Below the pieces are notes generated by a model. The model did no database searches. It was given only the letters and a program-made list of their open reading frames with translations, and had not been told where the DNA came from. Below are positions 9,190-18,219 of a DNA stretch of 64,000 nt, one piece after another. This DNA is from Ignavibacteria bacterium (GTDB lineage: Bacteria; Bacteroidota; Ignavibacteria; Ignavibacteriales; Ignavibacteriaceae), in assembly GCA_021286645.1 (NCBI GenBank), contig JAJTBZ010000097.1, positions 1 to 64,000 of the forward strand. Reading direction: 5' to 3'. The first letter of the stretch is position 1; every line of letters begins with the position of its first letter. The translations under genes were made by a program, and so were the position numbers.

Positions 9190-10545
9190 ATGGCAGAAAA
9201 AATTCTTGTTGTAGATGATGAAGATATTATACGGGAGTCGCTTTCGTATATTTTAGTGAATGAAGGATATGAAGTAGATCAGGCAGAGAACGGGAAAATA
9301 GCTTTTGAAAAAGCCCTCGAAAAGACCTATGATCTGATTATAACGGATATCGAAATGCCCCAGATGAAAGGGACAGAACTTTTGGAGAAGGTTTCTGGGG
9401 TTTCAACCAGTACTTCTTTTATTGTTATTACCGCGTATGGCTCACTCGATACAGCAATTAAAGCGCTGCGGTCAGGTGCCCAGGATTATATACTAAAACC
9501 GGTAGAGTTCGATGAGTTGACAATAAAGATTCGACGATTGTTTGATCTAAAACACCTTATGCAGGAAAATCAGCTGCTTCGTAAGGAATTACAGCGTAAT
9601 TATGATTTTTCGCGCATTATCGGCAAGAGCCCGGCGATGAAAAGTATTTTCGATATGGTTACTACAGTTGCGCAAACTGATTCTACCGTTTTAATTACCG
9701 GCAACAGTGGTACAGGCAAGGAACTTATCGCGCGGGCAATTCACTTTAACAGTAAGCGGAAAGGGAAACCTTTTATCGCGGTTAACTGTGGCGCAATATC
9801 GGAGAATCTGATTGAAAGTGAATTATTTGGACATAAAAAGGGCGCGTTTACCGGTGCTATATCCGATAAAGAAGGGTATATGAAAGCCGCTGAAGGCGGA
9901 ACGTTGTTTCTTGATGAAGTGAGTGAAATGCCCCTGCAATTGCAGGTGAAGTTATTGCGTGTATTACAGGAAAAAGAGTGCACACCAGTAGGCTCCGCAA
10001 TCCCTTTCCCTATCAATATCCGCTTCCTGGCTTCGACGAACCGTAACTTGCAGGAAGAGATCAGTAAGAGTAAATTCCGTGAAGATTTATACTATCGGTT
10101 GAATGTTGTTGAAATTAATCTGCCTTCACTTAAACAGCGGAGGGACGATATTCCTATTCTGGTTGATCATTTTATAAATAAGTACCGGCATGAAATCGGC
10201 AAGAATATCCGTGGTGTAGAACCGGGTACATTACGTGCAATTATGAATTATGATTGGCGCGGAGAGGTTCGCGAGCTTGAAAATGCTATAGAGCGCGCGG
10301 TAATTTTTGCAAAGGGTGAGTTGATTACAACCAATGATTTACCCGACACTCTTCGCAGTATGAAAGATATACCTTTACCCGAAAAAGTAGGCTCGCTGGA
10401 TGAGTTCATGAAAAGGGTTGAGAAGGAATTCATTATCCGCGCTCTGGAAACATGTAATTATGATAAAGAGAAAGCGGCAAGCGCGCTTAATCTCGGGCTT
10501 TCAACTCTGTATCGGAAAATAAAAGATCTGGAAATCGAAATTTAA
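9190..10545 (+). CDS. NtrC-family sigma-54-dependent response regulator
   Basis: The 451-residue protein has a receiver domain (acceptor Asp53 in ITDIEMP), a AAA+ sigma-54 activator domain with Walker A (GNSGTGKE), the sigma-54-contacting GAFTGA loop and Walker B (GGTLFLDEV), and a C-terminal Fis-type helix-turn-helix (EKAASALNLGLSTLYRKI). Phosphorylated by the upstream kinase, it should activate sigma-54 promoters by ATP hydrolysis. GAGGA precedes the ATG, 9 bases after the kinase stop. I saw no clear TGGC-N8-TGC promoter in nearby intergenic regions, so its targets are probably elsewhere. It converges with the ACP gene, leaving two bases between stop codons. Confidence 0.95.
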   Translation: MAEKILVVDDEDIIRESLSYILVNEGYEVDQAENGKIAFEKALEKTYDLIITDIEMPQMKGTELLEKVSGVSTSTSFIVITAYGSLDTAIKALRSGAQDYILKPVEFDELTIKIRRLFDLKHLMQENQLLRKELQRNYDFSRIIGKSPAMKSIFDMVTTVAQTDSTVLITGNSGTGKELIARAIHFNSKRKGKPFIAVNCGAISENLIESELFGHKKGAFTGAISDKEGYMKAAEGGTLFLDEVSEMPLQLQVKLLRVLQEKECTPVGSAIPFPINIRFLASTNRNLQEEISKSKFREDLYYRLNVVEINLPSLKQRRDDIPILVDHFINKYRHEIGKNIRGVEPGTLRAIMNYDWRGEVRELENAIERAVIFAKGELITTNDLPDTLRSMKDIPLPEKVGSLDEFMKRVEKEFIIRALETCNYDKEKAASALNLGLSTLYRKIKDLEIEI

Positions 10546-10547
10546 TT

Positions 10548-10769
10548 CTATTGTACCAGGCGTGCCTGCAGGTACGCCTGTATTTCTGTAACAGAATACA
10601 ACTTGTCAATATCTGCCGCCGGTATCTCTACCTGAAATTGCTCCTGTAATTCCATGATAATTCTGATATGATTAATGGAATCCCAGTTTGCTGTTGTGTC
10701 TTTGCTGGCATTTTCAGAAATGTCGGTATCTAATATTTCAAAAAGGATGTTTTTAATTGTTTCTTTCAT
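10548..10769 (-). CDS. Acyl carrier protein
   Basis: This 73-residue acidic protein has the ACP fold pattern. The 4'-phosphopantetheine attachment site is probably Ser31 in WDSINHI, followed by a helix with an acidic face (IIMELQEQF). It is too divergent to be the housekeeping fatty-acid ACP and resembles the dedicated ACPs encoded beside FkbH-like proteins. Its ATG lies inside the last codons of the FkbH-like gene (17-base overlap), so translation is probably coupled. It is the last gene of the four-gene minus-strand operon and would carry the acyl group made or loaded by the FkbH-like protein. Confidence 0.9.
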   Translation of the reverse strand: MKETIKNILFEILDTDISENASKDTTANWDSINHIRIIMELQEQFQVEIPAADIDKLYSVTEIQAYLQARLVQ

Positions 10770-12405
10770 GGAGTACTTTTATTATAGGGTGTTCGGGCAG
10801 TAAAACAGCGGCCGAATCGATGGAATATAATTTGCTTCCGTCATCAAATAACTTGGTGAACGTAAAACCATTCTCATCATAAAAATCTTTAACTAATTCA
10901 TTTTTAGGAGTCGGGATATAAACGCCTGTTACCGTAAGCGGGCCATTTGTGCCAAGCGCTGCGAGAGTATGTTGTACAAAATATGACTCAATTTTCCTCC
11001 CTATTGCCCGGCAGCTCATTAATAGTGTATCAATTTCGTAACCGGTTGCGTGCTGCGGGCGGAATATCGCCATGATGATAGTACCATAATCGCCAACCTT
11101 ATCCACGGCAGAGCCAATGAATATTCTGCAAGCTTCATCCTGAATCATGCGGTGTATATCGGTTTCCGTATATCTCCGTGTAGTAAGATTGAACTGATTT
11201 GTTTTTTGAGTCATCTGGGCGGCCCGGGGATAGTCGGTTTCCTCCACTTCGCGAATGGTAAGGGTTATCTGCAAATTAGCAATATATTGTTCAAGTGAGG
11301 TGCATGAAGAACGTACCTCATCACGAGCGAAATTCTCGCGGTATTGCTCGGCTTTTTTTAAGTCCTCGGTTGTAAAGGATAACCGCGAGAAATAATTTTC
11401 ATCAATATCCGCAAAGAAAAGGGGTAAAAGCTCTACCCGCGCAGGAAATTCAGGAACTATTGCAGAGGTGTTTAACTTTACCAGTTCACGCTCGAACGGG
11501 CTGTCATCGATGAAGACGAGGCTGTCCTCGCCAATGTTCAACTCTCTTGCTATAGCGTGGATATTTTCATCCTTGGGCTGCCAATTGATTTTTTTACTTA
11601 TAAAATCATTCCACTGAAGTATTGAATGCGGGTGCTTGTCAAAAACTTCTTTTGCATCTGCTTCGTTATTCTTTGAACAAACAGCCAGTAAAATACCTTT
11701 TTTCGCAATCTCTTTTACTGCCCGCTGCAGTGATTTATAAATTGCCCCGCTGCCGTTATCTGCCAATTGAATTTTGTCTATACCGTCTTCACCAATAACA
11801 CCGCCCCAGAGCGTATTATCGAGATCAAGGACGAGACATTTTTTGTTTTGCCCCAGTAATGCCCTGATAGTAGCAGCGATCCGGCCTGCAATAACTTGCT
11901 GTCCTTTTTTCGAGTAGCGAACTTTACCATATAGCCAGAGCGCCTCATCGTGGAGCGCCAGTGAGCCGTGGGTTGTGTACAGGTCGGCAACTGGAAGGAC
12001 GTGGCAGCCGGGAACAGAGGAACTGAGTTCCAGGAGGAAATTGTTAAATGCATTCTGCATATAAAAGCTGTTTTCCGTCCCGGGGATGGTAATTTTGTTC
12101 ACACCGGGGAGAAGCACTATAGAGCTAATGAGAATAGGGGCGGTGGAATTCTTTCTGAAGAAATTGACTAATGAATTAATTTCTTCATGAACGGAATTGG
12201 AATTCCGGTTCGCAAAAAGAGTATTGCCATCGAGAAGAATGCAAATAAGATCGGGTTGAGACTTATATAAAGCGCTTTGTGTGTTCAGTATCTCGGTGGA
12301 ATACGAATTATAGGGCGCTACATACCATTCACTGCCCGGCAAAGATTTTTGCAGGTCTGCAGCCAGCAGGGTAACGGTAAAATTACTGAGTAGCGCGCAT
12401 TTCAT
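10753..12405 (-). CDS. FkbH-like HAD-IIIC protein (glyceroyl-ACP type)
   Basis: This 550-residue protein has three parts: an N-terminal region resembling SGNH-type folds (about 1-170), a HAD-IIIC phosphatase domain with motif I DLDNTLWGG (nucleophile and acid Asp194/196) and a later motif with VFIDDSPFERE, and a C-terminal GNAT-like region (about 370-540; TQKTNQFNLTTRRYT is typical of FkbH). Characterised FkbH-family enzymes dephosphorylate 1,3-bisphosphoglycerate and load the glyceroyl group on an ACP; an ACP gene overlaps this one. No polyketide synthase is nearby, so the likely acceptor is a glycan or other surface molecule rather than a polyketide. It starts at ATG, 16 bases after the upstream stop. 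Confidence 0.9.
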   Translation of the reverse strand: MKCALLSNFTVTLLAADLQKSLPGSEWYVAPYNSYSTEILNTQSALYKSQPDLICILLDGNTLFANRNSNSVHEEINSLVNFFRKNSTAPILISSIVLLPGVNKITIPGTENSFYMQNAFNNFLLELSSSVPGCHVLPVADLYTTHGSLALHDEALWLYGKVRYSKKGQQVIAGRIAATIRALLGQNKKCLVLDLDNTLWGGVIGEDGIDKIQLADNGSGAIYKSLQRAVKEIAKKGILLAVCSKNNEADAKEVFDKHPHSILQWNDFISKKINWQPKDENIHAIARELNIGEDSLVFIDDSPFERELVKLNTSAIVPEFPARVELLPLFFADIDENYFSRLSFTTEDLKKAEQYRENFARDEVRSSCTSLEQYIANLQITLTIREVEETDYPRAAQMTQKTNQFNLTTRRYTETDIHRMIQDEACRIFIGSAVDKVGDYGTIIMAIFRPQHATGYEIDTLLMSCRAIGRKIESYFVQHTLAALGTNGPLTVTGVYIPTPKNELVKDFYDENGFTFTKLFDDGSKLYSIDSAAVLLPEHPIIKVLHERNN

Positions 12406-12421
12406 TCTATAACTACTTCCT

Positions 12422-13339
12422 TTACCAGGAGATTAATTCAGCAATACCGAAGCCTTCTTTCCCAAAGTCATTGCCGTTGTAAAACAGAAAATATTTTCCA
12501 TTAAGCTCTAAAAGGTTTGGGAAATAGAGCATTTGTGAATCGAAATCGCTTTCGGAGTGATTAAGGTTTAGCTGATCGTCGATACGAGTCCATGTGAGGC
12601 CGTCATCCGAAATTGAGCAGCCACAATGGTAGCGCATATCCATGGTGCGGCGTGTATAGAACAGCATATATTTATCATTAACCTTATTGATTTGCGGCCT
12701 GCCCAGGCCATGCTCATACGCCGGGTTGTACGTAACGCATAAATGCCCCTGCCTTCCGGTATTTATACCATCGGGGGTTTCTATATGATATACGTTATAG
12801 GTTGGACGCATTTTGCCGCCCACGGTTTCCCATTTTGTTCCGGCAGAATACCACATGCGAACGATACCGTTTTCCTTGAGTATAGTGGCGCCGGAACGGG
12901 TCGCCAGGCCTTCATCCGAACGATCTAATATCGGGGCGGAACTTGCACGGGTAAAGGTATTACCATTATCGGTACTGATTCCCAGTCCGCCAAACATAAA
13001 GTATGGCACTTTATGGCCGAGCTGAAAACCCGTATAGTATAAGTAAATTTTATCATCCAGCCGATAAACACTGGCTGGGAAAACACCATTCTCATCGAAT
13101 GTACCGGGTTCGCCCAAATCAATCAGTGGTTTTTCGGATATGCCAATAACCTGTGTAAGGTCATGCGCGTTCAGATCGACGTAAGCCATGCGAGATATTC
13201 CATTTGCATCGAGACCGCCAACGAATACCCTGACGATATCAGCAGATAGTTGAATAGGCGATGGCGCCATAGCGTGGCTTTGCCACCAGTCGTATTGTTG
13301 AGTGAACTGAAATACCAGGCCGAGTTTTTTCCATTTCAT
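12422..13339 (-). CDS. Five-bladed beta-propeller glycosidase-like protein
   Basis: The 305-residue protein has no signal peptide. It shows repeated strand motifs typical of GH43/GH32/GH130-like five-bladed propellers: DKIYLYYTG, GISTDNG, GIVRMWYSAG, DKYMLFYTRR, SISDDGLTW and GKYFLFYNGND. Cytoplasmic proteins of this type occur in glycan biosynthesis clusters and may act as sugar-modifying or transferase-like proteins rather than exported hydrolases. It lies between the NeuD-like and FkbH-like genes, with gaps of 8 and 16 bases, so a role in the same glycan modification is inferred. I cannot assign catalytic residues with certainty. Confidence 0.75.
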   Translation of the reverse strand: MKWKKLGLVFQFTQQYDWWQSHAMAPSPIQLSADIVRVFVGGLDANGISRMAYVDLNAHDLTQVIGISEKPLIDLGEPGTFDENGVFPASVYRLDDKIYLYYTGFQLGHKVPYFMFGGLGISTDNGNTFTRASSAPILDRSDEGLATRSGATILKENGIVRMWYSAGTKWETVGGKMRPTYNVYHIETPDGINTGRQGHLCVTYNPAYEHGLGRPQINKVNDKYMLFYTRRTMDMRYHCGCSISDDGLTWTRIDDQLNLNHSESDFDSQMLYFPNLLELNGKYFLFYNGNDFGKEGFGIAELISW

Positions 13340-13347
13340 TATAATAC

Positions 13348-14013
13348 CTATATGTATTTTATATAATCCATGGCTGCAAGCCCGGTATCTTTGGCCGGGT
13401 TGCCACGGAATACATTTGGTTTGTCAATATTAGTGCCGGCTACCGCTCCCGCAGCAAGAAAGGCACCGGATCCTACAGTAATTTTATCGGTAATAATTGC
13501 CCCCAGACCTATGAAACTGCCACTCCCGATCCGGGTAAAGCCGCCAATATTTGTCCCGGCTGCTAAAAAAACATTGTCTTCGATATTGGCAGAGTGAGCT
13601 ATAAGAGAACCTGAGCAGCATACGACATTATTTCCGATATGAACCATTGGTCCGATAGAACAATGGTCATAAATGAAAACATTTTCGCCTATATGTGCCG
13701 ATTTTGAAATATAAGCAGCGGGGCTAATGAGTGATGCAAAACGATAACCCATCAGTCGGCCGCGGGTATAGAGGGCGGTTCTATCGGCATTCATTCGGGT
13801 AAATGAAACAGCGGTAAACAGAACGTGTGCATCTGCCGGATATTGCTCGGGAAGAAGGTTAAAATCAATTACCGGTTTCCCCATAAAGAGCGGGTCGCTA
13901 ATAAACTCCGGATCAACGGCGAAAGCTGTAACGGAATATTCCGGAACCCGGGAGAAATAATCGAATGCTACCCGTGCCGTTTCGCCTACCCCTGCGATGA
14001 TAACTTTTTTCAC
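13348..14013 (-). CDS. NeuD/PglD-like sugar acyltransferase (left-handed beta-helix)
   Basis: This 221-residue protein has an N-terminal Rossmann-like PglD_N domain (KKVIIAGVGETARVAFD) and a C-terminal hexapeptide-repeat beta-helix (SKSAHIGENVFI, GNNVVCCSGSLIAHSANIEDNVFLAAG), with a likely catalytic His in LIAHSANI. Family members transfer acetyl or other acyl groups from CoA or ACP to amino- or hydroxy-sugars, such as sialic acid or UDP-bacillosamine precursors. It uses a GTG start. It is the first gene of the operon with the propeller, FkbH-like and ACP genes, so its donor could be the acyl-ACP rather than acetyl-CoA; this is inference. Confidence 0.88.
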   Translation of the reverse strand: MKKVIIAGVGETARVAFDYFSRVPEYSVTAFAVDPEFISDPLFMGKPVIDFNLLPEQYPADAHVLFTAVSFTRMNADRTALYTRGRLMGYRFASLISPAAYISKSAHIGENVFIYDHCSIGPMVHIGNNVVCCSGSLIAHSANIEDNVFLAAGTNIGGFTRIGSGSFIGLGAIITDKITVGSGAFLAAGAVAGTNIDKPNVFRGNPAKDTGLAAMDYIKYI

Positions 14014-14176
14014 AAAAAATTCCCGGAATAAGTTTATATGTAATTGCTTTGATAACGCAAATTAGCCGAAAGCAAATGAAAAAACAAATATCCGTATCAT
14101 ACGTGACAATGATGTATGCGAATTTATCAGTTCATGGTTATTTTTACAGGTGTTTTATTAATTATTTGGTTTCACG

Positions 14177-14539
14177 ATGCTTCAATTTTTTACCGGCCTC
14201 CCCGTTATTGTTCGTACTACATTTTTACTTATTCTCTCTAATGTTTTTATGACATTTGCCTGGTACGGGCACCTCAAAAACCTTGCTGATAAGAAATGGT
14301 ACATTGCTGCAATAGTCAGTTGGGGAATAGCACTGTTTGAGTATTTACTTCAGGTGCCTGCTAACCGTATCGGGTACACACAGCTGCAAATTTCACAATT
14401 AAAAATTCTACAGGAAGTTATTACACTTTCGGTTTTTGTACCATTTGCAATGATTTACATGAAACAGCCATTTAAGCTTGACTATGTGTGGGCGGGGTTA
14501 TGTCTGGTGGGAGCAGTGTATTTCATTTTCAGGTCATAA
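14177..14539 (+). CDS. DUF486 (DMT-like) small membrane protein
   Basis: The 120-residue protein has about four predicted membrane helices and the DUF486 signature: SNVFMTFAWYGHLKN near the N terminus and the LLQVPANRIGY loop. The family is related to drug/metabolite transporters of the EamA/SMR type, but its substrate is unknown. No good Shine-Dalgarno is seen before the ATG. The stop lies five bases before the end of the convergent U32 gene. It is divergent from the NeuD-like operon. Confidence 0.85.
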   Translation: MLQFFTGLPVIVRTTFLLILSNVFMTFAWYGHLKNLADKKWYIAAIVSWGIALFEYLLQVPANRIGYTQLQISQLKILQEVITLSVFVPFAMIYMKQPFKLDYVWAGLCLVGAVYFIFRS

Positions 14540-14544
14540 TACAG

Positions 14545-16371
14545 CTAATACATAATTTGCATAATACACTCGCTGCAATTGAAGGTCAATTTGAATTTAT
14601 GCTTTCCATCATCGATATAGAGCGGCTCCAGATAGCGTTCTGTCATTTCGGGATAATCAAAAGGACACATTTTAAGTTCTTTTTTTATACAGTACCTGGT
14701 GGTCATTATAACTTTACCGGCAAAATTATTTTGCAGCTCAAAGCCGGGTTCCATTTCCGTTACCCCGTGCTCGGTGTAAAACTGTTCCGCGAGGCTATTC
14801 GTGATATTTGCCCGGTAGTCTAAAGCTTTTAAAGGGGAGGAGAAAGTAGATGATTCCCGGGCTTTTCGCACGGGTGTGTAGTTGTTCAGACGATTATCCC
14901 GAAGCCGCGTAAGTAATTCTCTTCGAACTTCGTTCATTGACGAGATAGTCATAAACAAAACAGGTTCGGCCTGCATGTTTACACTATTAATAGTGAAAAT
15001 TGTATCACCGGATTTTCCGAGCTGAATACGAATCTGCTCCGCAAGCCGTGAAGGATTTTTGACTTCATCGCCGGTAAGAGAGCAGGTGATAGCTGCAGTA
15101 ATACCATCCTCATCCGCCACTGTCAACTTTATATTGTCATCGGCGAAACAAACATCAATAGAACATCGGATTTTTCGTTTTGTTTTATCATTGGCAAGCA
15201 ATGCTTCGAAAGTATGATCGTTATTGCGATACACCATTGTGCCCGTTATTAATCCGGATAGGTTAGCAGTGTAAATTGTGTTGGCAACTGCTCTATTGAC
15301 AAACATACCCTTTAGCTCATCATGTTCATCAAGGAAGCAAATGCCGTCACCCGGTACAATATCTTCTATCGTGTCAATGGTAAAGCAGTCTGCCAGAATA
15401 TTCGTTACTCTCCCGAGGGGTTTACCGAGCGATTTAGGTGTGTCGTGCGAGGCGATGCTCCCGGAAGAGCCGGAGATAAAATACGTGCTGTATCCCCGGT
15501 TAAAAGTTTTTTCCGGGTCGGGTGTGAAAGTAAAATGGGAATTTCCCGAAGAGCTTTTTTGATACTGCTCAGAGCCTGCAATAAGTGTATCAAGTTTTTG
15601 CCGGTAAAATGCGGTGATGTTTTTAACATAGTTAATATCTTTCAGGCGGCCTTCAATTTTGAAAGAACTTATGCCGGCCCCGAGCAGGTCGTTTAAATAT
15701 TCGGAAAGGTTTAAATCTTTCAGTGAAAGCAGATGCTTATCTTTGGCAATTATTTTTCCACTCGCATCGCTTAGCGTATAGGGCAGGCGGCAGCTTTGTG
15801 AACATGTCCCCCGGTTCGCGCTTCTTCCTGTAGTAGCATGGCTAAAATAGCACTGCCCGCTATAACTAACGCATAAAGCGCCGTGGATAAAAGCTTCAAG
15901 TTCCAGTGAGGTTGACGAGGATATATGACGAATTTGTTCGAGCGATAACTCCCTGGCAAGTATTGCCCGCTGAAAACCGGCATGCTGTAAAAACAGTACG
16001 CGTTCAGCAGTGTGATTATGTGCCTGCGTAGAGGCATATAAAGGAACAGGAGGGAGCTGCATTTGAAGAATACCCATATCCTGAATGATAAGCGCATCGA
16101 TACCGGCCTGGTCCAGTTCCATTATCACGGATTGCACTTCGTCCAGTTCATTATCATATAGCACAGTATTCAGGGTGATATACACTTTCGCGTGAAATAG
16201 GTGTGCATATTCGATAAGTCGGGAAATATCGTCGAGAGAATTGCCCGCGGCGACGCGTGCCCCGAAACGGGGTGCCCCGATATAGACTGCATCGGCGCCA
16301 TATTCAATAGCTGCGATTCCTGAGGCGCAATCACGCGCCGGCGCTAATAATTCAATATTTTTTTTCGGCAA
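14545..16371 (-). CDS. U32-family protein (RNA hydroxylase-type, iron-sulfur)
   Basis: The 608-residue protein begins with the U32 pattern (IELLAPARD, GADAVYIGAPRFGAR) and holds the Cys-rich segment with CVSYSGQCYFS and SCRLPY. A C-terminal pattern has four Cys (YCIKKELKMCPFD and NCSECIMQI) that fit the [4Fe-4S] site of TrhP/RlhA-type tRNA or rRNA hydroxylation enzymes. Although historically called peptidases, members such as E. coli TrhP and RlhA act in prephenate-dependent 5-hydroxycytidine/uridine formation. The middle region (about 380-500) resembles the extra domain of longer members. The start is TTG (16369-16371) with GAGAG upstream; no better in-frame start is seen. Confidence 0.88.
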   Translation of the reverse strand: MPKKNIELLAPARDCASGIAAIEYGADAVYIGAPRFGARVAAGNSLDDISRLIEYAHLFHAKVYITLNTVLYDNELDEVQSVIMELDQAGIDALIIQDMGILQMQLPPVPLYASTQAHNHTAERVLFLQHAGFQRAILARELSLEQIRHISSSTSLELEAFIHGALCVSYSGQCYFSHATTGRSANRGTCSQSCRLPYTLSDASGKIIAKDKHLLSLKDLNLSEYLNDLLGAGISSFKIEGRLKDINYVKNITAFYRQKLDTLIAGSEQYQKSSSGNSHFTFTPDPEKTFNRGYSTYFISGSSGSIASHDTPKSLGKPLGRVTNILADCFTIDTIEDIVPGDGICFLDEHDELKGMFVNRAVANTIYTANLSGLITGTMVYRNNDHTFEALLANDKTKRKIRCSIDVCFADDNIKLTVADEDGITAAITCSLTGDEVKNPSRLAEQIRIQLGKSGDTIFTINSVNMQAEPVLFMTISSMNEVRRELLTRLRDNRLNNYTPVRKARESSTFSSPLKALDYRANITNSLAEQFYTEHGVTEMEPGFELQNNFAGKVIMTTRYCIKKELKMCPFDYPEMTERYLEPLYIDDGKHKFKLTFNCSECIMQIMY

Positions 16372-16529
16372 AAAACTCTCAAACTAATAAAAAAACAATT
16401 TCCAAAGTACGATAAATGATATGATCAAAAAATACGGGTTCGGGTAATAATTAATACCAAAAAATGAGAGAATTTTTTATTAACATTGCGTGTTATAAAG
16501 AGAACAACTCAATCTTGAAAGGGAATGTT

Positions 16530-17501
16530 ATGGAATATACACATCTGGGTCGCAGCGGCCTGAAGGTTAGCAGATTATGTCTTGGAACAATGAATTTTGG
16601 CCCCTATACAACGGAATCGGATAGTTTTACAATAATGAATAAAGCGCTTGAATTGGGTATAAACTTCTTTGATACGGCCAATGTATATGGTTGGCAGTTG
16701 GGAGTGGGCGTTACTGAAGGTATTATCGGGAATTGGCTTCAGGAAGATACATCCCGCCGCGATTCGATTGTTTTAGCGACAAAGGTTTACGGAAAAATGG
16801 GCGAAGGAGTGAACGATGCGAAACTTTCAGCCTATCATATTAAGAAAGCCTGCGAAGACAGCCTGAAACGGTTAAAAACAGACCATATCGATTTATATCA
16901 AATGCATCACATTGACCGGGATACCCCTTGGGAAGAAGTATGGCAGGCGATGGAACAGTTGGTTCGCGAGGGTAAAGTTTTGTATATCGGCAGCAGTAAT
17001 TTTGCAGCGTGGAACTTAGTGCAGGCGCAATACGAGGCAAAGAACAGGCATTTTATGGGACTGGTATCCGAGCAGAGTATTTATAGTTTGCGAAACAGGA
17101 ATATCGAACTGGAAGTACTGCCAGCATGTAAAGCCATGGGAATTGGTGTTATTCCCTGGAGCCCAATGGCAGGTGGTTTGTTATGCGGGGTACTGGAAAA
17201 AGCAGAGACAGGCAGGAGAACCCGTGAACCCTTACAGCAATCAGTAGAGAAACTACGTCCGCAGATTGAGCAGTATGAAGCGTTATGTAAAACATTGGGA
17301 TACAAGCCGGCTGATGTAGCCCTTGCATGGGTATTGCAAAACCCTGTTGTTACCTCACCTATCGTTGGCCCCCGTACAGTTCAGCAATTAGAAGACAATG
17401 TTAAGGCATTGGAATTACAACTTGATTCAGAGACTGTAAAAGCGCTTGATACTATTTGGCCGGGCCCTGGCAACCAGGCACCCGAAGCCTACGCGTGGTA
17501 A
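16530..17501 (+). CDS. Aldo/keto reductase
   Basis: The 323-residue protein reads as an NADPH-dependent aldo/keto reductase with a TIM barrel. The catalytic tetrad is visible as Asp and Tyr in FFDTANVYG, Lys in VLATKVYGK and His in YQMHHID; nucleotide-binding segments near the C terminus include SPIVGPRTVQQLEDN. The chosen ATG (16530) follows GAAAGGGA; a start 22 codons earlier (16464) lacks support and would add a non-homologous tail. The substrate is unknown. It is monocistronic and converges with the next gene. Confidence 0.92.
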   Translation: MEYTHLGRSGLKVSRLCLGTMNFGPYTTESDSFTIMNKALELGINFFDTANVYGWQLGVGVTEGIIGNWLQEDTSRRDSIVLATKVYGKMGEGVNDAKLSAYHIKKACEDSLKRLKTDHIDLYQMHHIDRDTPWEEVWQAMEQLVREGKVLYIGSSNFAAWNLVQAQYEAKNRHFMGLVSEQSIYSLRNRNIELEVLPACKAMGIGVIPWSPMAGGLLCGVLEKAETGRRTREPLQQSVEKLRPQIEQYEALCKTLGYKPADVALAWVLQNPVVTSPIVGPRTVQQLEDNVKALELQLDSETVKALDTIWPGPGNQAPEAYAW

Positions 17502-17503
17502 TA

Positions 17504-17851
17504 TTATTCAATTTCTTCCTGTTTGGCGGCTGGTTTGGGCGACCAATCCAGCCCGTCGCAGGGCAGGTATTCTTTTGTAGGATGTTCATCGTGTTTCATG
17601 CATAGCACTGCCGTGTGCTCAAAATGTTCGCAGGATGAACAAAGTGTATCTTCAAAAACCGGCTTATTTTTATGCATAAAGATTTGATATTGAATTACAA
17701 TAGGGTGCAAAACAACGGCATAAATTAGCAGCATGCTCATCATCCACCATACGGAATAGTCCATATACGGCTCAACGCCCCAAATAAACAGAATTAATAC
17801 CGCTGTTCTTATCAAAGCCCAGAAAACAATTTCACCCATACCCGTTGTCAT
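17504..17851 (-). CDS. Small two-helix membrane protein with Cys-rich tail
   Basis: I do not recognise this 115-residue protein. It has two predicted membrane helices (about 8-27 and 34-58). The soluble C-terminal tail has four Cys spaced C-x2-C-x9-C-x13-C, with several His (CSSCEHFEHTAVLC, KHDEH), suggesting a zinc or iron-sulfur site. ATG start; a second Met four residues later is possible. The stop is two bases from the convergent aldo/keto reductase stop. Codon use looks like that of its neighbours. Confidence 0.7.
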   Translation of the reverse strand: MTTGMGEIVFWALIRTAVLILFIWGVEPYMDYSVWWMMSMLLIYAVVLHPIVIQYQIFMHKNKPVFEDTLCSSCEHFEHTAVLCMKHDEHPTKEYLPCDGLDWSPKPAAKQEEIE

Positions 17852-18219
17852 TTATTGTACGGTAAGATACTAATTTATTGTAAATATAAAAAGGAAGGGT
17901 ACACGGTATAGAATATGCCTAAGCGGGGTGGAATTAAATCAAACAAGGCCGGCCTGATTTTTCCCATATAATGATGTGAAGGGTTATATAGCAAAATTAT
18001 TTATTTCTTTTGGCTGATTTTTTTATTAAATTCAATTCCTGAATCAATAGACTAAAAAAATAACGATTCGGGTCGCGTGTCTGGTCATATGAGAGAACCA
18101 AATATCGGGTACATCCTTTTACCCGGCCACTCCGGTGCGCCGTTTCGTATTTCTATCCTTTTTCTACCAAATTACACTCACAGCAGTGAGCTATTTTTTC
18201 ATTTATATGGAGATCATCT
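17852..18219. other. Intergenic region upstream of the 929-residue T9SS cargo
   Basis: This is 368 bases between divergent genes. No convincing open frame, tRNA or consensus promoter was found. The only clear signal is the Shine-Dalgarno GGAGA seven bases before the downstream ATG. Confidence 0.5.

Noticed and set aside
14049-14252. 67-codon frame overlapping the DUF486 gene
   Set aside because: It overlaps a well-supported gene in another frame and shows only the hydrophobic content expected of a shadow frame.
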